From: Azophilus sp964638775
Lineage (GTDB): Bacteria; Pseudomonadota; Gammaproteobacteria; Pseudomonadales; Azotimanducaceae
DNA: 8,330 nt
Direction: 5' to 3'
NCBI GenBank assembly: GCA_964638775.1
Contig: CAZWZH010000007.1
Location: forward strand, 1 to 8,330
Position 1 is the first letter of the stretch. The number at the start of each line of letters is the position of its first letter. Shown piece by piece: positions 1 through 6,480 of this stretch. Made by a program: the position numbers and the translations under genes. The notes beneath the pieces were generated by a model. That model saw only the letters and a program-made list of their open reading frames with translations, was not told where the DNA came from and ran no database searches.

Positions 1-1064
1 TCGAGATTGGCGGCCACATGGCCGGCTTCCCGCGCCTGGCCGCACCACCAGGTTGCCAGGTCCGGCAGTATGAGCGGCTCATCGAACAGCGTACGGCAAA
101 GCCCGGGCAGAAAGCCCGAAAGCGCCGCGCTTTCCACCACCCCGGTGCCGATGGCGTTCTCGACTCGCAGGTCACCGCCAACGGCGCAAGCCAACAGACC
201 GGGTGTGCCGTGCAAGGCGCTTGTGGACAGTTCCAGCGGATCGCACGACAGCGATTCAATTTGACGCACGATCGCCCGCACCGGCTTCAGCCCATCCTGC
301 GTCGCCAGGTGTGCGCCCTCCGGCCGCACCCTCAAGTCATGGCCCCTGGCTATGGCGATTCCCAGTTGCCTGCCCAGGAAATCGTGTTCCGGGTAGCCAG
401 CCTTGTGCGGGCCGCCGGAGAGAACCACGCAAATGGCGTCTTCGGGCTCGGAATCGCTTACTCCCAGCCGATTGGCGAATCCGTCGAAGAATCCGGAAAG
501 CGGTGCTACCCCGATGCGGTCGAGAGCGCCGGGAAGCACCCGGCCGGTCTCAAACCTGTTCCGCAGCGCATGGCCGAGGCCGGACGGCGCATCGGTTCGG
601 TTAGCCAGCACGCGCCATTGACCGTCGGGCGAGCGGCCGAGGTCGAAAGCTGCCTGACTCAGAAAAACGCCGTCGGACGGCTGGTAGCCATGGCACTGCG
701 GCAGGTAGGCCGGGTTGGCGAACAGGAGCGCCGCAGGCAGGCCGTGCTCTCGCAGCAGCGTTTGCGGGCCGTAGAAGTCGGCGACCAGCGCGTTCAGCAA
801 TCGCGACCGTTGCAGCAGGCCCCTTTCGATGACACGCCATTCGCCGGTGTCGAAGACGTAGGGAAACGGGTCGAAACGCGTGGTTCCTGACTCGTCGCCG
901 CGGTTGTCGAGCCGAGCGCCGAGGGCCTGCTCGATCTGCGGTGCCCAGTGCGAGCGCAACGCGCCGTCGGTATCGAGGAACTCGTCGTAGATGCCGGGCG
1001 TTGGCCGGTAGTCCAGCCGCACCCGATTCATGATGCCTTCGGCCGCCGAGGCATGCTCGTTCAT
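1..1064 (-). CDS. Circularly permuted type 2 ATP-grasp protein, N-terminal part (cut by left edge)
   Basis: The minus strand stays open from an ATG at 1064 to the window edge, giving 354 residues. Matches to the family (DUF404/DUF407-like, often fused to an alpha-E domain in proteobacteria) are YRPTPGIYDEF near residue 19, a GLLQRSRLLNALVADFYGP block at 82-100, FANPAYL at 115-121, NRTDAPSG at 155-162, DPLEL at 275-279, NAIGTGVVES at 303-312 and ATWWCGQ at 337-343. Members are predicted ATP-dependent amide or peptide ligases, commonly encoded with alpha-E and transglutaminase-like proteins; the substrate is generally unknown. The fused form is roughly 800 residues or more, so over half is outside the window. 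The start at 1064 has no clear Shine-Dalgarno; an ATG at 1033-1031 (Met12) follows GAAGG and is an alternative. One oddity: the segment usually reading RRxD before DPLEL is RQIE here (residues 267-270). Family assignment is firm; function is only a family-level prediction. Confidence 0.88.
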   Translation of the reverse strand, partial: MNEHASAAEGIMNRVRLDYRPTPGIYDEFLDTDGALRSHWAPQIEQALGARLDNRGDESGTTRFDPFPYVFDTGEWRVIERGLLQRSRLLNALVADFYGPQTLLREHGLPAALLFANPAYLPQCHGYQPSDGVFLSQAAFDLGRSPDGQWRVLANRTDAPSGLGHALRNRFETGRVLPGALDRIGVAPLSGFFDGFANRLGVSDSEPEDAICVVLSGGPHKAGYPEHDFLGRQLGIAIARGHDLRVRPEGAHLATQDGLKPVRAIVRQIESLSCDPLELSTSALHGTPGLLACAVGGDLRVENAIGTGVVESAALSGFLPGLCRTLFDEPLILPDLATWWCGQAREAGHVAANL

Positions 1065-1216
1065 GGCCCGAAGATAGCAAACCCGTCCTCAACTTGAAAA
1101 ACGGCGTCGGCCGCAACGCAACCGGAAATGAACGGACCCGATCCGTCCCACCCGCCGTCGAACATCCTTGTCCCGGTGTTGTACGCTGCCACGGGTATTT
1201 ACGGTAGTGGACTGAC

Positions 1217-1876
1217 GTGCATCGCTGGAAGGTTACGCCCCGGCGCGCGGTGGAGATTCAGAACGAGTTGCGCGGCAAGGTCAGGGTCGAACCGCTGCCT
1301 CCGGTTTCGACGGTTGTCGGCGTGGATTGTGCGTTCGGGGAAGAGCAGATCTTCGCCACGGCGGTGGTTTGGGATGTCGATGGTGGCGCAGTCATGGAAA
1401 CCCGCTCGCTGCGCCGGCCGCTTCAGTTCCCCTACGTTCCCGGCCTGCTGTCGTTTCGCGAAGCGCCGGCGCTCATCGCCGTGCTTCGCCGGGTGCGGTC
1501 GCCCTTCGATGCGATCCTCTGCGACGGCCAGGGGCTGGCCCATCCGCGCCGCCTGGGCCTCGCCTGCCACCTGGGCGTGCTGCTGGACAAGCCGGCCGTG
1601 GGGTGCGCCAAGTCGCGGCTGGTCGGGGAGCACGCGGAACCGGGGAACCAGCGCGGCGCGTTTGCCCATCTGCGCTACCAGGGCGAACGCCTGGGTACGG
1701 TGCTCAGAACGCGAACCGGCGTCAGACCGCTGTTCGTGAGCCCGGGCCATCGTTGCGATCACCCAGGCGCCATCGAGCTGGTGCTGCGCTGCGGAGGAGG
1801 GTTCCGGCTGCCGGAACCGGTCAGGCTGGCGGACCAGGGCGTTGCGGCGTTCAAAAGGAAACGAGTGGCCCGATAG
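1217..1876 (+). CDS. nfi: Endonuclease V (deoxyinosine 3'-endonuclease)
   Basis: This 219-residue protein matches endonuclease V along its whole length (E. coli Nfi is about 223). The enzyme nicks DNA one base 3' of deoxyinosine, starting repair of deaminated adenine; it acts in the cytoplasm and needs Mg2+. Visible family motifs are VGVDCAF with the metal-binding Asp37, FPYVPGLLSFRE at 71-82 containing the wedge Tyr73, DGQGLAHPRRLG at 103-114 with Asp103 and His109, and GCAKSRLVG at 129-137 with Lys132. PLFVSPGHR at 171-179 and FRLPEPVRLAD at 196-206 are also typical. All expected catalytic positions are present, so the enzyme should be active. The start is a GTG with only a weak purine stretch upstream, but an in-frame stop at 1214-1216 rules out a longer form. 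It is divergent from the ATP-grasp gene across 152 bp and appears monocistronic. Confidence 0.95.
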   Translation: MHRWKVTPRRAVEIQNELRGKVRVEPLPPVSTVVGVDCAFGEEQIFATAVVWDVDGGAVMETRSLRRPLQFPYVPGLLSFREAPALIAVLRRVRSPFDAILCDGQGLAHPRRLGLACHLGVLLDKPAVGCAKSRLVGEHAEPGNQRGAFAHLRYQGERLGTVLRTRTGVRPLFVSPGHRCDHPGAIELVLRCGGGFRLPEPVRLADQGVAAFKRKRVAR

Positions 1877-2064
1877 CCTCAGCCGCACATCAGGCTTGGA
1901 AATCTGCGCATCCTGGCTTTTGCTGAACGCTGCGCCGTGATGGAACGGGCAATTGAAAGGCTCCAAGTGCCTGTCGAAATTGGGTCGGACGGACCAGAAA
2001 CAGAACAAATGGAGGTGTCTGTTCCACACCTGTTGAAATAAACTCATTGTGCGGGAAATCGAGT
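1877..2064. other. Intergenic segment with an in-frame open tail behind nfi
   Basis: After the nfi stop TAG at 1874-1876 the same frame stays open until TAA at 2039-2041. An ATG at 1940 inside it would give a 33-residue peptide (MERAIERLQVPVEIG at the start). No Shine-Dalgarno precedes that ATG and I recognise no family. The peptide may be chance, a decayed extension, or part of an unrecognised repeat. No T-rich terminator hairpin is apparent behind nfi. Confidence 0.2.
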
Positions 2065-2070
2065 TACAAT
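2065..2070 (+). promoter_or_regulatory. Candidate -10 box (TACAAT) upstream of the secreted protein gene
   Basis: TACAAT matches the sigma70 -10 consensus at five of six positions and lies in the most AT-rich part of this gap. No good -35 hexamer sits 16-18 bp upstream, so it could be chance or activator-dependent. It overlaps the inverted repeat AATCG-AAA-CGATT at 2068-2080. A start here would give a leader of about 90 nt before the ATG at 2170. Confidence 0.3.
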
Positions 2071-2086
2071 CGAAACGATTTATGTT

Positions 2087-2104
2087 GATTGTCAATTGAC
2101 AGTC
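2087..2104. promoter_or_regulatory. Palindrome, probable operator for the secreted protein gene
   Basis: TGTCAATTGACA at 2090-2101 is a perfect 12-bp palindrome. It extends to 18 bp (2087-2104) with one mismatched pair. The hexamer ACAATC or its complement recurs at 2066-2071, 2087-2092 and 2131-2136. Position and symmetry suit a dimeric repressor or activator (MarR- or TetR-like sites look similar), but no regulator gene is in the window. The embedded TTGACA at 2096-2101 looks like a -35 box but lacks a matching -10. Confidence 0.4.
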
Positions 2105-2157
2105 GAAGTCGTTGTCACTGGCGAATCGCGACAATCAACCGGCAAACACAAAAGACC

Positions 2158-2164
2158 AAGGAGG
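2158..2164 (+). promoter_or_regulatory. Strong ribosome binding site fixing the start at 2170
   Basis: AAGGAGG lies 5 nt before the ATG at 2170. It decides against a longer reading frame opening at TTG 2089, because the signal peptide begins right at the 2170 Met. It is the best Shine-Dalgarno in the window, suggesting efficient translation. Confidence 0.85.
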
Positions 2165-2169
2165 TTGCT

Positions 2170-3678
2170 ATGCATCTCAGGTTATTCGCAATAGCGGTTC
2201 TGTTGGGATGGAGCCAGGCTGGATTTGCGGCGCACGACGGTGGCCGCGAGCACGTGATTCCGCTGTTCATGGCAGTCGATGACGAACAGGGCCGGCAAGG
2301 GTTCATGCGGGTCATCAACCATTCGAACCGCGCGGGAATGGTCGAAATTCACGCCTACGATGACATGGGCATGGCATTCGGCCCGGTGGAGCTGTCTCTC
2401 GAGGCAGGGCAGACGGTGCACTTCAACTCGGAACATTTGGAAGGTGCAGATACCTCTCCCGTCCTTGATGGCAGCCTGGAAAACGGCATGGGATTCTGGC
2501 GGCTGGTTTTGTCAAGCACCCTGGATATTGAGCCCTTGGCTTATTTTCGGAACAAAGAAACCGGTTTTCTCGCCAGTCTGCATGACGTGGCAACTGGAAC
2601 CGATACGCAGCACCTCGTGCCCATCTTCAATCCCGGCAGCAACATGAACCAGGAGAGTTGGTTGCGGGTGATCAACCTGGGCGACGCGGCGGCAATGATC
2701 ACGATCACCGGGGTTGACGACAGCGGTGCGGCCAGTGCCGGCAGCGTCAGCGAAACGGTTCCGGTCGGCGGCGCCTACTCGGCAACGGCGGCGCAACTCG
2801 AAGACGCGGGTCTGAGCGATGGCGCGGGCAAATGGTCGCTGATGGTGATGTCGGACCAGCCGGTTCAGGTAATGAGCATGATGAATGTTGCGGAAGGGCA
2901 ATACCTGTCCAATCTGTCCGCTGGTCGGGGGGAGTATCGTGGCGCTGTGGGCCTTTGGCAGGTGTCTTTTGACGACGGCATGGGCGGCGACGGTTTAGTC
3001 GTCCTGTTGCCGGACAGCAGGATATTTGCGTGGTTGCCAGAGACCGATGATGAAACCTACATCGCCCGAGGGACATACGATTCAGAAGGCAAGATGGTGT
3101 CCGGCGAAGGCGTCGTGTATTTGTCCGGCAGGCAGGGCTTGGACGGGTTTACGCCAGTGGGAGGTGCGGATGGAGTGTCCGTTACTGCCGAGTTCCGAAG
3201 CGGTGACTGGATCCGTGGTAGCTACACCATCTTGGGAGAATCACCTCGCAACTTTCACGGGTGGGCGTTCACCGGTTTTGAACGGGGCGGTTCAAGTTCC
3301 CAAATTGCGGGAATATGGAACCCGATGGGCGACGACCCTGATCTTCCTGCTACGCTTGATGTTGGAGCGGATGGCAAGTTTGAGGGTACGCTTACGGTAG
3401 ATGCAGGGGACTTTGGAGAACTCGACTGTGAATTCTCTGGCGCACTCGGTGCGGTCAATTCTGCCTTCAATGTGTACTACGGAGAACCTCAAATCAACTG
3501 CAGTGACTTGGTCATCTTGGGCGGGGACGCCAAACCAGGCGAAGTGGAAATTTTTATGAGCGTGCTGGACGCGCCAGATGCCCCGGGGATGGGCAGTCAT
3601 GCGATCGTATTCGCGATGCTCCCGCTGGAGGCGAATGAAATCGGTCTGGGAGCGTTCTATGATCTGACGCGCAATTGA
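2170..3678 (+). CDS. Secreted protein with tandem beta-rich domains and lipocalin-like C-terminal half, function unknown
   Basis: The 502-residue product starts with a Sec signal peptide (MHLRLFAIAVLLGWSQAGFA), cleavage likely around residue 20-21, and has no lipobox, so it should be periplasmic or secreted. Residues 28-140 and 148-250 are two copies of one domain. Each opens with HVIPLF or HLVPIF, then has a (F/W)(M/L)RVIN strand (45-50, 164-169), a DD(M/S)G turn (64-67, 183-186), a G-x-G-x-W-x-L type segment (106-112, 218-224) and ends in ASL or SNL. Residues 258-500 are beta-rich with two GxW starts (GLWQVSF at 261-267, GIWNPMG at 381-387) and look lipocalin-like. Its only two cysteines, Cys420 and Cys444, could form a disulfide. 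There are no catalytic motifs, membrane segments or C-terminal anchor. It is flanked by unrelated genes and probably transcribed alone. I think similar repeats occur in other gammaproteobacterial exported proteins, but no function can be named. Confidence 0.85.
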   Translation: MHLRLFAIAVLLGWSQAGFAAHDGGREHVIPLFMAVDDEQGRQGFMRVINHSNRAGMVEIHAYDDMGMAFGPVELSLEAGQTVHFNSEHLEGADTSPVLDGSLENGMGFWRLVLSSTLDIEPLAYFRNKETGFLASLHDVATGTDTQHLVPIFNPGSNMNQESWLRVINLGDAAAMITITGVDDSGAASAGSVSETVPVGGAYSATAAQLEDAGLSDGAGKWSLMVMSDQPVQVMSMMNVAEGQYLSNLSAGRGEYRGAVGLWQVSFDDGMGGDGLVVLLPDSRIFAWLPETDDETYIARGTYDSEGKMVSGEGVVYLSGRQGLDGFTPVGGADGVSVTAEFRSGDWIRGSYTILGESPRNFHGWAFTGFERGGSSSQIAGIWNPMGDDPDLPATLDVGADGKFEGTLTVDAGDFGELDCEFSGALGAVNSAFNVYYGEPQINCSDLVILGGDAKPGEVEIFMSVLDAPDAPGMGSHAIVFAMLPLEANEIGLGAFYDLTRN

Positions 3679-3904
3679 AAGGCCGACCGACAAGTCACCA
3701 GAAAACCGCGGCTTCAATTCCGGATCCGCTGCTCCGGGCGGCCTGATTCGGCGGGTCCGCAGGGATTCGGGGGTCTTGGCCGGAGAAGTCTCGATCAGCG
3801 GCGCGTTTCTCGATTTGCTGCCTAGCAGTCAAAAATCAGCGGGCTTTGTCTGATGCCTAGTAAACTGGTCCGGTATGGCCAGCGCCGTACCCATTCGATT
3901 TCAA
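3679..3904. other. Convergent intergenic gap without recognisable gene
   Basis: This 226-bp gap separates two converging genes. I see no ORF with a credible start. For the plus-strand gene there is a 5-bp stem (CCGGA 3720-3724 with TCCGG 3733-3737) but no T tract, so its terminator is not evident. TCTCGAT occurs twice, at 3790-3796 and 3808-3814, with no obvious purpose. Confidence 0.5.
3831..3854 (-). terminator. Weak intrinsic terminator candidate for the acylase gene
   Basis: Read on the minus strand, ATCAG (3854-3850), a 10-nt loop and CTGAT (3839-3835) are followed by TTTT (3834-3831). It lies about 50 nt past the acylase stop. The stem is only 5 bp and partly AT, so this is a tentative call. 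Confidence 0.25.
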
Positions 3905-6385
3905 CTATTCCTCGACGACCACCGTCTCCCCGATCTGCGCCGCCTCGATCTCTTCCTCGCAGTACGGAAACCGCACCCACTCCTTGCGGCTGTACAGTTC
4001 CGTCTGGTCGGCGTAGTGGGGCGATTCGGGGTCGATGGACTGTGACGGCGCCAGGATGGCGTCGGCGATGGGGCAGGTGGTGTCGTTCCAGGTGACAGCC
4101 TGGATGTAGGTGTTGCCGGAGCGGGGGGTGTAGCCTCCGTCGTTCAGCCTCGCGGAGATGGCGCCGTAGACGCCGGCTTCCGGGTCGCCGCCGTGTACGG
4201 GGATGCGTACGCCGTTGCGGGTGACGAACTGCACCTCCCGCCAGGGGGCGTCCAGAGCGATCCCGGCTTGCTTGAGATTCACAACCGCGTCGCTCAAGGC
4301 CGAGACCACGAGTTCCCGGTTGCCGGACCGTGAACGGTCGATGCCGCGCGGCGTGTTGAGCGGGTCCGCCGGGTCGAAGTGCACCGTCCAGAACGAGCGG
4401 CTCTCGATAAGCAGGTTGAAATCGTTGCCGAGTTCCCGGCGAACGGCACGCCAGAATTCCGTGAAGACCTGTGCGCCGCGGCTCTCCGGGTCGACCTTGC
4501 GATCCCAGTCCGTCAATGCCGCACAGGCCAGCATGGCCCGTTCTTCGCTCGCGTTGGCGCCAGTCAACCCCTCGCAGATCGCCAGCACGTCATCCAACAC
4601 GATTTCCGCGCCGTACATCCGGTTGCGGTACATGAATGCCTTCATCGAGTCGAGGGTGAAGCCCGGGGCCTCGTCCAGTCCGTCGGTGGCTTCCCGCCGT
4701 TCCCGCACCATCAGGTGGCCGATGCGGGTGCGCAGCGACTGCTGCTTGTTCTCGTGCCCGAGCCAGCCGAACACCACCGGAAAGCCGGTGAGCGGATTGT
4801 CGGCGTTGCTGAGCCAGTAGCTGTCGTTGCCGTTGCCGACGTAGTCGGTGGTCTGCAGTTTCGGGCGCGCTTCGTAGCCGTAGAGATTTGTGCCGGGCGG
4901 GCTGTCGGGGTCTTCCCCCCACTCGCAGGCCGCCCTGCTCCCGTCGAGGGTGAGCACCGCGTCGTTGGTGCCGAAAGCGATCAGGCGGCCGAGTTCCGTT
5001 GCGCAGCCGTCGAGTTGCTGCTGTGTGACGTGCGGAATCCCGGCGATCTCGCCATAGAAGGCCTCGCCGTGGCGGTCGGCGGCGAAGACGTGGAATACGG
5101 GGATGCCGATGCGCTTCAGCGCCTCCGTGAACTCTGCGACGGTGCGCGCCCGGCCCATGTCGAGGTACTGGTCGATGGCCCCGGTATCACGTAGCGCGTT
5201 GGCATCGCGCACAGTGAACAGGTTGCCATTCGGCAGCGGCCAGCCGCCGAGCAGGTCGCTGACTTCGCCCAGGCTGACGATGGGGCCGTAGTGCGAGCGG
5301 TAGAAGGTGTGCTTGCGCTCCTCCAGCGACCCGTCGTCCAGCTTGACCAGGATGGTGACGTCCTCGCTGACGATGTCGCGCCACTCTTCCTCGTAGCGGT
5401 ATTGCAGCGGGTCCTCGGGATTCAGTTCCAGTTCGTAAAGGGTGAATCGGGTGGCGAAGGAGGTGGTGTGCGTCCACGCGAGGTCGCCATTGAAGCCGAT
5501 GCCCACCCAGGGCACGCCGTGCAGGGCGGCGCCGGCCACATCGTAATCCCCCGGGATGGTCAGGTGCAGTTGGTGGAAGCCGCGCGGGCCGCTCCAGCTC
5601 AGGTGGGGGTTGCCGAGCAGCAGCCCCTTGCCGGTCTGGCTCAGGTCCCGGCCCACGGCCAGCGCGTTGCTGCCGTCGCCGCCGAAGCCGAACGGGTGGG
5701 CGTCCCGGGCCAGCGCGCGCTCGAGTTCGTTCCACTCAGCGTCGCTGTAGCCGGCGGGGGCGGTGCCGTCGGGCCCATCCGGCGCGAAGATCGCCCGGCG
5801 CACGATGCTCTGGTCGGAACTGCCGGAGAGCTGCACCCGGGCGATATGCATCCAGACGTCCACCGCATCGATCTCGTGGACCCAGTCCGCGTCCCGGCAT
5901 CCCTGGTCGCCGCCGGGAAGGTTTTCCACACCGGTTTCCCGGAGATAGCGGTTCATGCCCGCCGCAAACCCCTCGGCCAGCAGGATTGCCTCGTCATCCG
6001 GGTCGGTGAAGTACGTCTCGCGGAACTCTTCCTTGGTACCGAACAGGTAGCGCAGTACGAAATCGGACGTAATGTCGCCGTGCTGCTCACCCAGCAGTTC
6101 CGCCGAGCGGCTTGTGGCGAAGACGATGGCCGCCATGGCCACGCAGAACCGGTCCTGGGCGTAGGCATAGCCGTAGCCATAGCCGAGGCTGCCCCAGTCA
6201 TCGGCCTTGATGTGCGGTATGCCGTATTCGGTGCGGCGGATTTCGGCCTGAAACGTGGTTTCCGGTGGTGCTGGGGCGGTGGGCGGAGGTGGCGGAGGGT
6301 CGGGCGGTGCCCCGTTTCCCGAGCAGCCTGCGATCCATGCAAGAAGGCAGATTGGCAACAGGGCGCGTGTTACAGCTACCCGCAT
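3905..6385 (-). CDS. Penicillin acylase family lipoprotein (Ntn-hydrolase, AHL/aculeacin acylase-like)
   Basis: This 826-residue precursor matches the PvdQ/aculeacin acylase branch throughout. These enzymes self-cleave into alpha and beta chains and hydrolyse the amide bond of fatty-acyl compounds such as acyl-homoserine lactones. The start is ATG 6385, with GAGG 7 nt upstream. A lipoprotein signal ends in the lipobox IAGC (lipidated Cys21), followed by a proline-rich linker (29-42), so the protein is likely membrane-anchored outside the cytoplasm. EYGIPHI at 53-59 is the typical alpha-chain start. The cleavage site is GGDG|SNALAVG, making Ser239 the nucleophile (beta1). GNPHLSW puts His261 at beta23. 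HLTIPGDYDVAG (274-285), GFNGDLAWTHT (297-307) and GNGNDSYWLSN (517-527, with the oxyanion Asn) follow the family order, as does DQTELYSRKEW near the end. Thr308 replaces the Val seen at beta70 in PvdQ. The true substrate (lactone, N-acyl amino acid, lipopeptide or beta-lactam) cannot be read from sequence. It lies 95 bp downstream of a co-directional symporter gene. Confidence 0.93.
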   Translation of the reverse strand: MRVAVTRALLPICLLAWIAGCSGNGAPPDPPPPPPTAPAPPETTFQAEIRRTEYGIPHIKADDWGSLGYGYGYAYAQDRFCVAMAAIVFATSRSAELLGEQHGDITSDFVLRYLFGTKEEFRETYFTDPDDEAILLAEGFAAGMNRYLRETGVENLPGGDQGCRDADWVHEIDAVDVWMHIARVQLSGSSDQSIVRRAIFAPDGPDGTAPAGYSDAEWNELERALARDAHPFGFGGDGSNALAVGRDLSQTGKGLLLGNPHLSWSGPRGFHQLHLTIPGDYDVAGAALHGVPWVGIGFNGDLAWTHTTSFATRFTLYELELNPEDPLQYRYEEEWRDIVSEDVTILVKLDDGSLEERKHTFYRSHYGPIVSLGEVSDLLGGWPLPNGNLFTVRDANALRDTGAIDQYLDMGRARTVAEFTEALKRIGIPVFHVFAADRHGEAFYGEIAGIPHVTQQQLDGCATELGRLIAFGTNDAVLTLDGSRAACEWGEDPDSPPGTNLYGYEARPKLQTTDYVGNGNDSYWLSNADNPLTGFPVVFGWLGHENKQQSLRTRIGHLMVRERREATDGLDEAPGFTLDSMKAFMYRNRMYGAEIVLDDVLAICEGLTGANASEERAMLACAALTDWDRKVDPESRGAQVFTEFWRAVRRELGNDFNLLIESRSFWTVHFDPADPLNTPRGIDRSRSGNRELVVSALSDAVVNLKQAGIALDAPWREVQFVTRNGVRIPVHGGDPEAGVYGAISARLNDGGYTPRSGNTYIQAVTWNDTTCPIADAILAPSQSIDPESPHYADQTELYSRKEWVRFPYCEEEIEAAQIGETVVVEE

Positions 6386-6392
6386 CTTTGAG

Positions 6393-6396
6393 CCTC
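6393..6396 (-). promoter_or_regulatory. Ribosome binding site deciding the acylase start
   Basis: GAGG on the minus strand, 7 nt before ATG 6385. With the lipoprotein signal starting exactly at that Met, it argues against the open frame that continues upstream to 6898, which runs antiparallel to no signal and lies over the symporter gene's C-terminal part. Confidence 0.7.
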
Positions 6397-6431
6397 GTCC
6401 GGTAGCGGGCGACCCCGCGGAAACGGGCCGG

Positions 6432-6437
6432 ATTCTA
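6432..6437 (-). promoter_or_regulatory. Candidate -10 box between symporter and acylase genes
   Basis: The minus strand reads TAGAAT, five of six matches to TATAAT, 46 nt before the acylase start. The best -35 at 16-18 bp spacing is poor. It could provide an internal promoter for the acylase in addition to read-through from the symporter gene; support is weak. Confidence 0.25.
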
Positions 6438-6480
6438 CACGAGCCCCGGAACGGTTTCGGTGCGAGGCAGGCAAGCTCGT

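Noticed and set aside
18..890. Long plus-strand frame of 290 codons at the left end
   Set aside because: It lies antisense to the ATP-grasp gene, whose conserved motifs are on the minus strand; its composition is shadow-like.
601..1116. Minus-strand frame of 171 codons at 601-1116
   Set aside because: Same strand but a different frame from the ATP-grasp gene; Arg-rich translation with no motifs.
1065..1216. Promoters in the divergent ATP-grasp/nfi gap
   Set aside because: TTGTCC, TTGTAC and TATCTT-like hexamers occur, but no pair has acceptable spacing and match on either strand.
2096..2126. TTGACA at 2096 as a -35 box
   Set aside because: No acceptable -10 lies 16-18 bp downstream; the hexamer is better explained as part of the palindrome.
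1199..2134. Long minus-strand frame of 311 codons opposite nfi
   Set aside because: It is antisense to a clear endonuclease V gene, has no family resemblance and is a typical GC-rich shadow.
2089..2169. Longer start (TTG at 2089) for the secreted protein
   Set aside because: It would bury the signal peptide behind 27 residues, ignore the AAGGAGG site and translate the palindrome.
5291..6391. Plus-strand frame of 366 codons inside the acylase region
   Set aside because: Antisense to the acylase, whose catalytic motifs are all in order on the minus strand.
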